DNA from: Strigamia acuminata
Lineage: Eukaryota > Arthropoda > Chilopoda > Geophilomorpha > Linotaeniidae
DNA length: 64,000 nt
Reading direction: 5' to 3'
Assembly: GCA_949358305.1 (NCBI GenBank)
Contig: OX442314.1
Span: 59,033,369-59,097,368, forward strand
Shown here piece by piece: positions 1-12,500 of this stretch. Each line of letters opens with the position of its first letter. Position 1 is the first letter of the stretch. Below the pieces are notes generated by a model, which saw only the letters and a list, made by a program, of their open reading frames with translations, was not told the origin of the DNA and made no database searches. The translations under genes were made by a program, and so were the position numbers.

Positions 1-40
1 TGAAAAAATAAAAAGATAATTATTTAAAAAAAAAAACACT

Positions 41-122
41 CGACGAGGATGGGATTCGAACCCACGCGGGTAGAACCCATTGGATTAGCAGTCCAACGCC
101 ATAACCGCTCGGCCACCTCGTC
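41..122 (-). tRNA. tRNA-Ser (anticodon GCU)
   Basis: The minus strand folds as an 82-nt class II tRNA: a seven-pair acceptor stem (GACGAGG with CCTCGTC), discriminator G, anticodon stem TTGGA/TCCAA and loop CTGCTAA, giving anticodon GCU for AGC/AGU serine codons. A long variable arm, typical of serine tRNAs, precedes a T arm containing GTTCGAATCC (the internal B box); TGGCCGAGCGG near the 5' end is the A box. A run of T on the transcribed strand (plus-strand A run at about 26-36) just downstream is a suitable RNA polymerase III terminator. No CCA is encoded and no intron is seen, as expected for a eukaryotic gene. Confidence 0.96.
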
Positions 123-582
123 TGTTGTAACAAAATGGCGAAAATTTAATTTGTGTCGTTTTGCTTTGAGTTTGGCGCTCTATTTGATCACAGCGGCACC
201 TAGTGGCGACATAATCAAACACATGGTTTTGTAACCGTCACGACCTTATAACTCTTTGACATTCCACAAAAGTAATTCGTTCCTATTCTAAAGAAAAAAT
301 TCTCTTTCCGCAAATTTTCTAAATTCCTCAATGCACGACAGGAATTTCGTCTGGGGGACAATGAAAACACCTGTTGCATGCATCGCAATTAAAATGGATA
401 AACTACTCGATAAACAAGTGTTTTGAGAGTGACGCGCTCGTGTTGACTTTGAACTCGACTAAACGTCATTAACACGATGATAACGAGGAAATGGGGCGGA
501 CAGAAAGAAAATTCAGTAACGACTGGATGAAGGTTGTTTATTACATTAGTTTGGCGAAGATTTAGCTGAAATAATCCCGGCC
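123..582. promoter_or_regulatory. Intergenic interval, presumed GRAMD4 promoter and 5' UTR
   Basis: This 460-bp interval lies between the tRNA gene and the first coding exon of the GRAMD4-like gene. No convincing coding exon, TATA box or initiator was recognised. It must contain the GRAMD4 promoter or 5' UTR unless a further upstream non-coding exon exists. Confidence 0.4.
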
Positions 583-3500
583 ATGGACGGATATCACTTC
601 GTTACGGTAATATTCCGCTCAAGGTAAACAGCATGTGAGCATGTTTCATGGTCACGAGTCAATCGTTGTTCATCCTCTCATGCTGGCCGACCAAATTCAA
701 ATGTAAATATTTTTTTGCAATTTGGTGTTGATTAATTAATCAATAAATCACCATTTGATTTATTTTTTTTGTTTAGTGAATTTGTCAAGTACTCCTGCGC
801 TACATTTTATTGTTGTTTTTATTTTGGATGCGGAAAAAGTGGAGGAAATAAATTTTTCAATGGAAAGTAATATAATTTTTTTGTTTTTTAGACTGCTGGC
901 AATTCGCCTTTTGAAGTCAATGCCGATCCCTTTGCGGATTTACAAGATCAGATGGTCACGGTGGTCATGGAGAACGAGAGATTGGGTTTGTCGAGAATGA
1001 AATAAAATATAAAAATTTGTTTATTAAGTGCTAAAAACACGTTTGTGCGTTTTGTTTCAACAGCCGCTGAACTGGAGCACGTGAAATACGACGAAGTGCA
1101 AAGTTTATCGAACAAATTGCGAGCGGAGCAAGACAGAATTCGGGAATTGGAGGAACAACTGCGGGCCAAACCACCGTAAGCACGCTGGGAATATAATTTG
1201 ATTTTTAATATTGTGTAGAGGAATTTCTAGAAATCAGTGCCACTTTATCACGCACGTTCACTGATAGCAGATTTATCGCTGTTATCTGTATGTTTTCGTG
1301 TTTGAACTGTATTTTAAAATTGATCAACCCATACCAATAGTTATAACTTTAAAAGGAATTAATTCTTTATGGTTCTCTAATACAATTAACATGGTGTTTG
1401 TGTGTCAAGTTTGGGCTTTTTCCGATCACGTGATCGCGAAAACCAATCGAAACGTCTGAAAAACCCCCTGTGCTGTAAGGGAGGCTTGACTGCAACATTT
1501 GAACAATATAAGTATTTGCCACTTGGACAAAATGACGTCACTTTCTTAAATCGAAGGGGGGGGGCTATTGGTGTTCTGACGTCAGTGAGCACCCATTCAA
1601 AGCATAAAAATGCCGTAGTGTGTTTACCGGCAAAATCATAAAGGCAGATAGGGGTGCCGAGCAGAGAAGGATGCCAGGCGCCTCCTATGTTCATGAGTGT
1701 TCAAATATAAGCTGAACTTGTAGACCAGTTCCTACACATTCTTGATAGTGTGTAACACACTGGCATCACAGGTCAGGGAGCATCACCTCAAGTGGCAGTT
1801 TTTTTCTCTAAAGATGCCCCCGAGTGGCAGTTTTTTTCCCTAAAGATGCCCCCGAGTGGCAGTTTCTTTCCCTAAAAATGCATTTTTTGGTTCGAAAATG
1901 CATTTTTAGGTTTGAAAATGCATTTTTTGGTTCGAATTTATTTTTCTCAAAAATGCTTGTTGGTACTTCTTTTGGACGTGGGTGGGAGTGGGGCGCCATC
2001 ATGCCCAAAAACATGAGTGCACTACAAGTACAAGTATACCCTTTAGGAATCGGCCTGTGAAATCGTAAATGTAAAAATGATTTTTTAAGATTACGACAAG
2101 GGGCAAGAGACGCCTGATTTTTTATTTAAGCCCAGGGTGCTGAAAAGTGTTAAGACGGTCCTGTTCATTTGGATTGTTTCGTATTGATTGTTGCAAATTA
2201 ATCTGTGAATCACTTGGCTCTTAATTCGAACGATGCACAAATATCTTTAAAATTTTGTAATAATTTCACGTTTGGTTTTAATGGATCAGAAATGACTGAA
2301 ATCACTCGTCTCCAGCCAAAAGCCAAAACATCGATAAAAAAAATTTTAAAAAAATTTTAAAAAATTAATTAATATGATTAAACAGAACTAAATAAACCTG
2401 AAACCTGAAAAATAGCTGCAAAATTTGCAGAATAAATTAGATCATTAATTTGGAGTGAATTGGTGACGTTTGTGCATTTGGACCTCGGTGTCAAAGATTT
2501 TCAAAGACTGCTCAGCCCAACTGGCGCCCACTGGAGCCACATCAAATGTGAGCCAATAGGAGCAGAGTACACCTAATTCTCATAGTGGCCAAATCTAATA
2601 ACTCGTTCAACCTTGATGGCAACGGGTGTCTGTGCTTTGCTGTTGTAAATGCTTTCTCAACTCTGCTCACAAGTCATTTTTTCCATTTTGTTTTTCTTCC
2701 CATTAGTTCGCAACGGCGGCGCAAAATCGCACAATCCAGAAAAGAGATTTTATACAAAAGCAGGTCAATGGGGAATTTGTGGGCCGAAACCAATTCAGAA
2801 GTGGACGTTGACAGCATTTCTGCGTACGAGTCGGAACCGGAAATCGCCGAAGACGCTTTGTTGAATCAAGAAGAAAACAAACTACAAAACAGCTCGGGTA
2901 AAAAATCTTTTTTTTCTGGGTATTCATTCAATAAGCTATGCAACATTAACCGGCGTAGCTTCTCGTGTGCTGCAATCATTTCATAGTTCATATAGTAATT
3001 TGAGTTTTTTATTTTTATTATTTATTTAATTTATTTTTTCATTCATTCAGACATTGAATCTGTACAAGGGTCGTGCTCATTCATGTATATTTCGTGAATT
3101 TTGTAATTTTGCAAAAGCTAATCTAGGTTCACAATCGCATGTGTTACGACATGGTTGAGAGGCTGGTCAAATAATCAGTAAATGTTTACAAAAATTATGA
3201 AAGTCCAACGTGTAGGAACTAATTGATTAAATTAACTTCTAAATTTGGATAAGTAACTTGTGCAAGATGCGGCGGTCCGGGTTTTTTCTTGAAAATGTAG
3301 TGAAATAATTTAAGAAATCGCCGTTGAGATGCCACATGGGTCTTCTATTCAGCGGCCTTAGTTTGTCTAGAGATATAATACACAATCGTTTTAATTGGTC
3401 ACAAAAATAATAAATACAAATAAAGTGATAAAAACTTGAGTAGCGGAAAACGTCTTCTTGGCGTTGACGCCACACACTCACGGTTGCTGTCCTGCGTTGG

Positions 3501-6500
3501 CAAAAGACACAAGATAGGGGCTTTGATTAATTTTAGTAACCAATGCAAGGTGCGCTACTCCGTAAAATGAATACAGATTAGCAATGAGTCTCGATTCTTC
3601 CAATACCATGGATCACACTTACAGTAACAATGTTGGAGCATAAGTTTGAACACGGTGTGGAGTTGTTTGAAGTCGGATCAAGAGTGATTAGAGTGCGCCA
3701 AAACGGGTTGGCCCACCATAGTTTCTACTCAGAAAAGCTGCAGAGAACCACAAAATAAGCTAATTGCGCACAAACCTTAGGGCAAGTGCAAATCTGCACC
3801 AAGCTGCGACTTCAAAAGATGCGTTTCACACCACAAGTGGTAAAAGCATCTGGCGATGTGTCAGTGGATATATTCCGACTTTACATAAACCAAAATAAGA
3901 AATAAAATGTAATTTTACTGAGATGATATTTTATCTTTTCACAAGATAATTAGACACATGGTAAACATTCAAAGATATACTTTTGAGGTCACCAAAATAA
4001 ATTATTTCATTTCTTTTGTGTTTCCTCTCTTCTACTTACAAGTATGACCCAATAAAGTGTCCTAATTGAGGATTAGCTTGGTTGCCTCAACAGTTTTAGG
4101 TTAGAAAGCTGAGTTACAAAGCTGAGTAGACCAATGTTTCAAATCTTTTTTTCTCAAAACTTTTCAGTAAGAGATAATTTTTTTAAGAACAGTTCTAGAC
4201 TAATTAGATGGTGCTCTATAACTTTGCAATTGACATTTTTTGCGTAGCATTGCTGGTTTAAAAGTTACGAGTTGCAAAACTGTGATGCAACAATGTCACA
4301 TGAATTTAACATGATTATGAAATAATTCACCTGGTAGGTGTTCGGCGAGACACCCTGTATAAATGTCTGCAGATGAAATCAAATGCAAACAAAATAATTA
4401 GCGTATAATTTTTTATTATTTTACTTGGCAGGATTTCCTCAAGATTGGTTGTCTCGTCGAATGAAGGATTGGCTATCTAAGAAGTACGACGAATTGGTAG
4501 ATGATTTTTCAGAAGTTAAAACTCAAGTAGAAATTCCCAATAAGGAAGGAGAACAACTTAATCCTTTCAAGTACATTTCATTTCAAATGATTCTGTTTTC
4601 ACATACAGGTGAAATAGTAAAATATTTTCTTTTGGTTAGATTGAAGAAGAATATGGTTCGACTTGGTAAGATCATTTTTTTAATACACTTTTAGAAATAT
4701 CATTGAAAACCAAGTGATGGGCACTGTCAAGCATTTGGTTAACACTTGTTCCAAAAGTACCTTAGGTTGATACCAATTTGATTCACAATGCCTGTCACTC
4801 TGTGTTTAAGGTGTAGAAAACCAATATCTTTAGTTGTTGAGGTGGAAACTTAAGGAAGCGGGTTAAACTTTAAAAGCTTATTAGATGCAGGTGAAATCTT
4901 ACAACTTTTCAGTTGGTTTTACCATTTCCAAATCTTTTACTGGAACAGCATTGTGACCAACTGGCTGCCAGTTAGCATTGGCAACATTATTCAGATGATC
5001 CTCAGCACCTTTTATGACATAACGTCGGAGCTGTGTTCCCATTGCAAACAATGGGAACAGAGGATAACGTGTGACCCCTAGACAACTGCAATAAAGATAT
5101 AATCAATCCAAACTGTGTTCTCTGTGTTGTTTTTAATCGTGAATGGTGTCCAAACGCCAATTTTATCTGCTTCCATGAGTTTCCAAGTTTAGATTAGAGA
5201 CACATGTCCAGCTAACTACACACATATTGTAATGTAAGCTTATCTTGTGATTGCAAACTGTTTTTGCAATCAGGTTAGTCACCGGTCAACATTCTGGAAA
5301 TAAAATATGAATGGCACATTTAATGGTGCCAATGAAATTCATCCTATCTTGAGGTTCAAGGTTAGACAAAAGTTGAGCTGTTGGTTAACTAATTATCTGT
5401 AGAAAATTTTAGTTAGATATAAATTTACACAATTTGTTTATACATGCAAATAGGAAATTTTTTGGATCCGTTTGAAGAGTTTATTCATTCGCTCGGCTCA
5501 ATTACAAGATGGGAAAATCCTGCCATAACATTTATGGTTTTTACGGTAAGTTGGTTTATGTTTGTGTGCACTAGACAGTTTTGCAATAGGCTCCTCTGAA
5601 CTTAGACCATCCTTAAATGTTTTGTCACATATTCAGTGATTCCTGTAACTTTGATAGTAATGACCTTTTACTCACATTACAAAACCACGCGCAAGATAGT
5701 CTACACATCATAATTTAAATCTATTACGCTTGTTTTTGTTTAATTGATTATTTTCATTCATAATTTTGAGTAAATAAAATTTGTGACATAACAATTTATG
5801 AATGGATTAAGTTTATTGGAACCTACTGTAAATCAATTGTGAAAATAAATTCATTAAATTTCAGATCTACATGGTTATCATTTATAAAGACTGGTTGCTG
5901 ACAACAATTTTTTTAAGCATTGTTTGTACTTTTCTTTTTACATATCTTCGTCACAAGTAAGTAACACTATTCTAGTGGTGGATTATGAGGATTAATAACT
6001 TTCAAAATGGATTTTTTTAGAGGATGGTCATTTGGAAATGAAGTTGAAAACATCAATAACTATTCTAACGCAGTAAGTTATTGTAGTAGATTTATTAGCA
6101 GCAATAATGACTTTTACAAGGACATTGTTTCTTCTAATTAGGAAATTGAAAAATATCTGAGCATGAGAGATCAAATTTCCATTCTTATTACTGTCGGTCG
6201 AAGATCCCAGGTATTGAGCTTATTTATTCATGGATATTGGGGGATTTGATGAAAAACCGGTTCACTGTTTTGACTTTAATTCTGCCATATGATAGACCTG
6301 GAGCCAGCTCCGGGTTTAAAAATATCTTAAATTTGTTAAAACAAAATCAAATATTTTTTCTTGGTTGCAGAATCATGCCGGTATGGGATCGGATCTCCTG
6401 GAAAAAGTGAGAAAGTATGATTTCACGCTTAAGGTGGAAACACAAGGGAGCGGGTAAAATTTAAAAGCTTGCTCCAATCAAACTGAGTGTGATTTACCAG

Positions 6501-9307
6501 CTTCAAGCTTGCTGCTGTTTTGGTCATGTGACTTTGACAGCCAATCAGAATCGTGAGGAAATTCTTAGAGGAGATTTTGGCGGGAATTTCAAGCTAGGTA
6601 GCTTGAGTTTGCCCGTTAACTGGTAAGCCAAAAGCAGGTCAAGTGAGCTTGTAAATGATTCCCTCTTTAAACTTGTGCTGGCAAGCTTTGGAATTTTACC
6701 CGCTCCGTTGTGTTTCCACCTTTACTTGTGTACTTTTAAAATTTTTAAAATATATTTTACAAATTTAGTATAGTTCTTTGGAGGGAACCTGAATTGACTA
6801 AACCTGTGGTCATGTTGTTTGGCATGGCATTTGTCGCTTCGCTTTTGTTCCCTCTCTTTTTCTTAGTGAGGATGGCAGGTAAAATCATTAATAAAATAAT
6901 TTTTTTTTTTAATTTTAATATTTTATTTAACAGGTCTTGGGTTAGGTATACATCTCTTCATCATACAGTATATTTTTTCTCGCTTCCCGCGGTTTAATCG
7001 GAAGTACAACAAAATGGAGCATTTTGTTTCACAATTAAAAACCGATGCTCAATACGAGATCCAGATAAAAAAAATTAAAAAGGATATGAAAAAAACGCCA
7101 AAACTAGTAAATTTTTTATTAAACTTTATTTTCATTGCACAAAAATATTGAGGTTGCATTTCATTTTGTGTAGCCGCGCAGTGTTTCAGCCCTACAAAGC
7201 ACCTCTAATTTGTCACTTAGTCCAGCCGTAAGTACTGCATCTCTAGACGCTGTTGACGCTCCTGAATTCACAACTCCAGCATCATTTCATGATAATTTCC
7301 GATTACCGATATCCGAAGTTCCTTTGTCAAGTAAATTTGCACTCATCATGTGCATTCAATCTTCTAAAGACGAATTGTCTTCTCCTTAAATCACTTAAAA
7401 AGAAGCGACTTAAAGAATTCTCGATTAACCTCATAAAGCTATGTTCACACTTGTGTTCACACTAGATGCAACACAAAGAAAAATTAGTCAAACGCAACGC
7501 AGAGTCTGTTCGCACTGTAGGGTACATGTGAACAGAGCTGAAGCAATTGATGTTGCGTCTGGCCAATCAGGTGGTTTCAATGAAACCTGGAATTGGATCT
7601 AGTTCTAGAATCCGAAAATGGCGCCAGGAGTGACTGATGCTGTTTCTTGGTTTTTTGCATGTTCTTGGCTTTTTTTTAACAAGGGGGGCCAACGCCCCCC
7701 TTGACCCTCCTTCCCCTGCGAACCTCATCTTAACTGGTTAATGTGATAGGGAATGGTGCACTTACATAGTCGTGATGTGGTTAGTATGCATTAGTCATTC
7801 CTGGTTTGTGTCTGTAATTTCATTGGTCAAAGCCCCCTGACACCAAGCGCTTCTTGTGGTAACAATAGCCAATAGCAGGTGCAGAAAAGATAAGTCACTT
7901 GTAGAAGACGATTTCACTTAATGGTCCTCTTATTTGATGAGATATGATATAAAAATCAAAAAATCCGGTTTGCTAAATTCATTCGTCTTTTGAAGATTGA
8001 ACGCACCAGTTGCCAAGCAAGCTCATAATTTAGACGTGATTTCCTTTTATAGATTGGAAAAATGGTAGAAGGTGCGTGTTAGTGAACAGGGAAAAATATT
8101 TTGCAGTTGGCTTTAAAATCGGAAGGATGTATTTAACTAATAAGTGAGTTTTAAAAATAATTCCACAAAATTTAATTTAAAAAAAAAAATATTATCTACT
8201 GTATTAATTTTTCAGCTATTTGTGTTTTGCAAGAAGTAAAACGGAAAGTCCTAAAAATATTGTAATTCCTCTGGAGACAATCAAGGACATTTCTAAGGTG
8301 AGGTTTAATTAAACGAGGACAATAAACCGCATTTCTTCAATTCTAAGATGCCATCGATTATAAGTGGCACCCTGTTTTAGAGATGTTTGTATGGGGAAAA
8401 AAGTGTTTTACAATGTAAAATTGCGGAGTGGTATGACCCAGTATGGGGAAGGAGGGAGCTGAGTGGTGTGGAGAGAGAGAAGAGCTTTGGGTCTCAACCA
8501 AGACAGACATGTGAAGTGAAGTCCTGAAGGCAGCAAGAGCAGTCCTGCTCTGTGCTGACTCTACTCTCCTCCCTATTCACCACTGCGACGCTCAGTGGCG
8601 AGATGTCGGATCCATCATAGCCTCCATGCGCGCGGGCCCTATGGACAAGTACGGCAGAATAGTTATCGCTAGCATTTCTGTTTTCCTGCCTTTTTAAAAT
8701 TCCCAGTTCCGGTACCAAAATGGCCGGTACTCCCGAGACTAAAAAAGATCAGGCGAGAGGCGACAAAAAATGGCAAAAAATGGCCGTTTTTCGTCAAAAA
8801 TGGCCATTTTCAGCCATTTCTAGCCATTTTTCATGGTAAAAATGGCCGTTTTCCGTCAAGAATGGTTGTTTTTCGTCAAAAATAGACATTTTTCGTCAAA
8901 AATAGGACAATAATTGCGCAGGCGGCAGATGTGCTCCATATTTAGAGATGTTTATGGGGGAAAAGTGCGTCTTTGAATCGAAGTCATACGGTAACTACAA
9001 ATATGAAATAAGTAAATTAGAAAAAATAAATGTTTTCTGTTCAAGGCCAAATTATATCAGTGGGTGCCCGGAGGAGGAAAAGCAATTGAAATCAAAACAA
9101 GTGACTCACGAAAGGTATTCTAATAAATTGCTATCTTGTAGACCTCTAGAAAAAAAATTATTTTTACAGGCTTTAGTTTTTGTATTCCAAGTGCATATTT
9201 TCGGTCCGATAATCAACCGTGATGAAGCGTTTGATTCCATAATGGAAGTTGGCTTTGCTAATGATTACACGTGGGCCAAAGCAACTGAGATTTCCAGTAC
9301 TACATGA
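583..9307 (+). CDS. GRAMD4: GRAM domain-containing protein 4 orthologue, 18 exons
   Basis: Exons by hand: 583-606, 892-985, 1064-1175, 2707-2897, 4432-4570, 4640-4665, 5454-5545, 5865-5956, 6021-6072, 6142-6210, 6371-6414, 6769-6878, 6934-7106, 7174-7330, 8053-8143, 8216-8297, 9061-9114, 9170-9307. All junctions are GT-AG and keep frame. The 579 aa product nearly equals the human length as I recall it (about 578). The start ATG has a good Kozak context. Order: a coiled coil (about residues 10-75), a conserved WLS/KKYDELVDDF segment, two hydrophobic blocks (about 213-256 and 324-366) that look like membrane hairpins, and a C-terminal GRAM domain (about 459-560) with NGRRCVLVNRE, NYLCFARSK and NRDEAFDSIM, all close to vertebrate GRAMD4. 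GRAM domains bind phosphoinositides; GRAMD4 is described as an ER/mitochondria-associated pro-apoptotic protein that interacts with Bcl-2. Least certain are the tiny exon 6 and the region around exon 17, where a short exon may be missing. Confidence 0.9.
1791..1936. repeat. Short tandem repeats in GRAMD4 intron 3
   Basis: Three copies of a 32-bp unit starting AGTGGCAGTTTTTTTC at 1791, 1823 and 1855 run directly into degenerate copies of AAAATGCATTTTTTGGTTCG. This is non-coding minisatellite material inside the 1.5-kb third intron. The open frames here on both strands are low complexity and not genes. Confidence 0.8.
2898..4431 (+). other. GRAMD4 intron 4, no other feature seen
   Basis: This 1.5-kb intron is bounded by GT-AG splice sites. 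I saw no convincing exon, RNA gene or mobile element inside it. Confidence 0.6.
4571..4639 (+). other. 69-nt in-frame, possibly optional intron in GRAMD4
   Basis: The segment begins GTACATTT and ends GGTTAG, so it can splice as a GT-AG intron joining AA to A and giving FKLKKNMVRLG, which aligns with vertebrate GRAMD4. It is exactly 69 nt and has no stop in the reading frame, so retention would add 23 residues without shifting frame. Transcript data would be needed to know which form is made. Confidence 0.55.
4840..4880 (+). repeat. Decayed end of a MITE in GRAMD4 intron 6
   Basis: The sequence starting AGGTGGAAAC followed by a GAAGCGGGTTAAA-like block resembles the left end of the complete inverted-repeat element at 6432-6721, with several differences. 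No matching right end was found nearby. Confidence 0.5.
5034..5059. repeat. Perfect 11-bp hairpin
   Basis: TGTTCCCATTG and CAATGGGAACA are exact reverse complements around a four-base AAAC-type loop within GRAMD4 intron 6. Function is unknown and it could be chance or part of an old repeat. Confidence 0.5.
6432..6721. mobile_element. PIF/Harbinger-like MITE in GRAMD4 intron 11
   Basis: About 290 bp with terminal inverted repeats near 30 bp: left AGGTGGAAACACAAGGGAGC and its near-exact complement at the right end, differing by about one base. The element is flanked by TTA on both sides (6429-6431 and 6722-6724), the 3-bp target duplication typical of PIF/Harbinger transposons. It has no coding capacity and sits wholly inside an intron, so it should not affect the protein. 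Confidence 0.75.
7681..7702. repeat. GC-rich hairpin in GRAMD4 intron 14
   Basis: AAGGGGGGC and GCCCCCCTT are exact complements separated by CAAC, giving a nine-pair stem in otherwise AT-rich intron sequence. It may mark the end of an old element. Confidence 0.5.
8764..8907. repeat. Degenerate tandem repeat, AAAAATGGCCGTTTTTCGTC type
   Basis: Several imperfect units containing AAAATGGCC and TTTTTCGTC alternate in GRAMD4 intron 16. The repeat lies between two similar sequences around 8382 and 8945 (both contain AGAGATGTTT and TATGGG), which suggests a mobile or duplicated block. The GC-rich interval 8460-8740 contains an open frame without any recognised domain. Confidence 0.6.
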
Positions 9308-9397
9308 ACGTGATAACATTTGAGTACTGATCAGAGATTTAATCAACTGAATAGAGATTTAATTCTAGTCATTTTTAGTACCTTTGTAGAATTGCAA

Positions 9398-9406
9398 TTT
9401 AATAAA
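9398..9406. terminator. Overlapping poly(A) signals of convergent GRAMD4 and PRMT9
   Basis: AATAAA on the plus strand (9401-9406) lies 94 bases after the GRAMD4 stop. On the minus strand ATTAAA (9398-9403) lies about 114 bases after the PRMT9 stop. The two hexamers overlap, so the 3' ends of the two mRNAs are likely complementary over about 100 bases or more. Confidence 0.55.
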
Positions 9407-9516
9407 AATATTTCTTAATTTGTGATGAAAAACAACAACTTCTTCTTCTCTAGCTTAATGCGATAAATCCGGGAACACAATCTTGATTTTAAATGCAGAA
9501 ACATATTTACAAAAGC

Positions 9517-12500
9517 TTATTCTACCGATATTGTGATGCAACTGTGACTGCATTTGGCCTTGATCGTCACGTTTTCGCCGCTTTTCACCGCCATCGGTTT
9601 ATCCAGCACGATGCAAGCCTGTCGCCAAAAACAAGCGCGATCGAAAGTGTCTAGAAAACCACTTGCGTATCGAAGCCTGAACCAAAACACAACCGCGTGG
9701 ATCGTCCCGTCGGCCGTGATTTCGCGGCGCAAAGAGTTGCTGGTGTCCGTCAAATCGGTCGACTCGTCGGTAAAATCGAAATCGAATATTTGAAACGATT
9801 CGCAAAGCAATTTGTGCGCGATTTGCTTGCAATGGACATCAATGTGATTTGTTACCTAGAAAAAAAATAATTTTAAATTAATAATAAATATATAATAAAT
9901 ATATAATTTAAAAAAATTGTTCGCGGTTTGCACCTTAAACCGATTAATGCTGTCTTTGATTTTCAACCCGAGCACGTTATCGTGGTCGACCAATCGGTTC
10001 ATTTTGAGCAGAGCTAAACTCTCGACCAGAACCGCCCGCACGATCATCTGACTCGGGACAAACGTGGCGCCCTTGTTCGCGCATCGCAGCAACGAAACCG
10101 TCTCCAGAATGTCTTGGCGTAAAATTCCGCTCGGTTCGACCAGATCCATCACGACCACGTCCCACTTTTGCGTCGCCGCCTCCTCCTGATTGCATTTTTC
10201 CATTCTATTCCCGTCCAGTCGGTTCGCTGACGCCAAGTGCGTCGCCAGCTCGTGTTTTTCGCATGCCCCCACGCGCTTCGCCTTCATTTCGAGCGATCTA
10301 AGTGCCGCGAGAGGCATGCTCGTCAAATCCAGCAAACTGCACGCGTCTAACATAGTTTCGCTTAAAACGTCGGCGATTAATTGCCAGTAGTAATCGTCGT
10401 TCAGTCTCAGCATGTCGTCGTGGTTTAATTCCCACGTCGTGTCGGGTTCCGGCCGTTCCGGGTCACTTCCAGAACCCGCGCGGACGAAATTAATCGAATT
10501 TCCGTCGATGTTGGCCTCGAGTTGAACAGTCGAATGATTTTTCAGCACAATTTTCTCACCTACAAACGAGTAAAACGGTTTTTTTAATTTAATCAATCAA
10601 AAACAGCTTTTTTTAATTTTTAATCAATCAAAAACCGTTTTTTTAATTTTTAATCAATCAAAAACCGTTTTTTTTTAATTTTTAATCGATCAAAAACCGT
10701 TTTTTTTTAATTTTTAATCAATCAAAAACCGTTTTTTTTTAATTTTTAATCGATCAAAAACCGTTTTTTTTAATTTTAAATCGATCAAAAACCGTTTTTT
10801 TAAATTTTTAATCGATCAAAAACCGTTTTTTTTAATTTTTAATCGATCAAAAACCGTTTTTTTAATTTTTAATCAATCAAAAACCGTTTTTTTAATTTTT
10901 AATCAATCAAAAACCGTTTTTTTAATTTTTAATCAATCAAAAACATTTTTTTTTAATTTTTAATCGATCAAAAACCGTTTTTTTTAATTTTTAATCGATC
11001 AAAAACCGTTTTTTTTAATTTTTAATCAATCAAAAACCGTTTTTTTAATTTTTAATCAATCAAAAACCGTTTTTTTTAATTTTTAATCGATCAAAAACCG
11101 TTTTTTTAATTTTTAATCAATCAAAAACCGTTTTTTTAATTTTTAATCAATCAAAAACAGTTTTTTTTAATTTTTAATCAATCAAAAACCGTTTTTTTAA
11201 TTTTTAATCGATCAAAAACCGTTTTTTTAATTTTTAATCAATCAAAAACCGTTTTTTTAATTTTTAATCAATCAAAAACAGTTTTTTTTAATTTTTAATC
11301 AATCAAAAACCGTTTTTTTAATTTTTAATCGATCAAAAACCGTTTTTTTAATTTTTAATCAATCAAAAACCGTTTTTTTAATTTTTAATCAATCAAAAAC
11401 AGTTTTTTTTAATTTTTAATCAATCAAAAACCGTTTTTTTAATTTTTAATCAATCAAAAACCGTTTTTTTAATTTTTAATCAATCAAAAACCGTTTTTTT
11501 AATTTTTAATCAATCAAAAACCGTTTTTTTTAATTTTTAATCGATCAAAAACCGTTTTTTTTAATTTTTAATCGATCAAAAACCGTTTTTTTTAATTTTT
11601 AATCGATCAAAAACCGTTTTTTTTAATTTTTAATCGATCAAAAACCGTTTTTTTTAATTTTTAATCGATCAAAAACCGTTTTTTTTAATTTTTAATCGAT
11701 CAAAAACCGTTTTTTTAATTTTTAATCAATCAAAAACCGTTTTTTTAATTTTTAATCAATCAAAAACCGTTTTTTTAATTTTTAATCAATCAAGCTCGTA
11801 CTTGACTGTATCGGGTACACGGCTTGTTCCCAGCACGTGTCGGACGCCGTGGACAAGGTGTGCGCGTCGTCTAAATGCAGCGTGAACCACATGACGACCG
11901 CGTCGAAGACTCCATCTCGCGTGATGTCCACGTCGAATTTCAACGTTATACCAGCGAGGTATTTCTTAATTTCCTGGTAAATTGTTAATTATATTTTTTA
12001 ATAATTGAATTTTTTATTTTTTAGGGTCACTTGTGGGTCGTTGAAATCGATGTAAGTGACCGAGACCGGTCGGGAGAGATGATTCATGGCGCCGGGGACG
12101 GCGGACAAGTTTTCGGTCGTGTACGGGACGAAATCGAGCGCTCGTTGGTCGGCCAAGCTCGTTAATTCGACGCCGCACGCGGTGGGCGTCAAAATCCGAT
12201 TCTGCAATCGGATCGATTCGCATTCGACGCAGGCGGCCCACACCGTCGCTCCGGCCGGAACGACGCGACCGCCGGCCGGCAACAAAAGCCGCTCCCAGGC
12301 GTCGTCCAAGGCGGGCAGAATCCCCTCGCCCAACAGCCCGCTGTCGACGATTTCAGTCACGACCAACGAAACCCTGAAAATAAATTTTAATTAAAATTTA
12401 ATTTCAATTTTTAAAAGTTTATATATATCGAACTGTTGGTCCAGATGGTCCGGGACACTCAGGCAATGTGAATTTCGATGACGTAATGTGATTTTTGCGT

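Noticed and set aside
1386-2060. Overlapping open frames of 68-102 codons on both strands
   Set aside because: They consist of low-complexity tandem repeats inside GRAMD4 intron 3, without domains or splice partners.
4425-4694. Stand-alone gene starting at an ATG-like codon at 4425
   Set aside because: The first bases are the intron polypyrimidine/acceptor; the coding part starts at 4432 as GRAMD4 exon 5.
8494-8718. Open frame of 74 codons on the minus strand within GRAMD4 intron 16
   Set aside because: No domain, no splice signals in register, and it sits in repeat-like sequence.
10583-11793. 30-bp repeats in PRMT9 intron 6 as a CRISPR array
   Set aside because: There are no unique spacers, the units are directly contiguous, and the array lies inside an animal intron.
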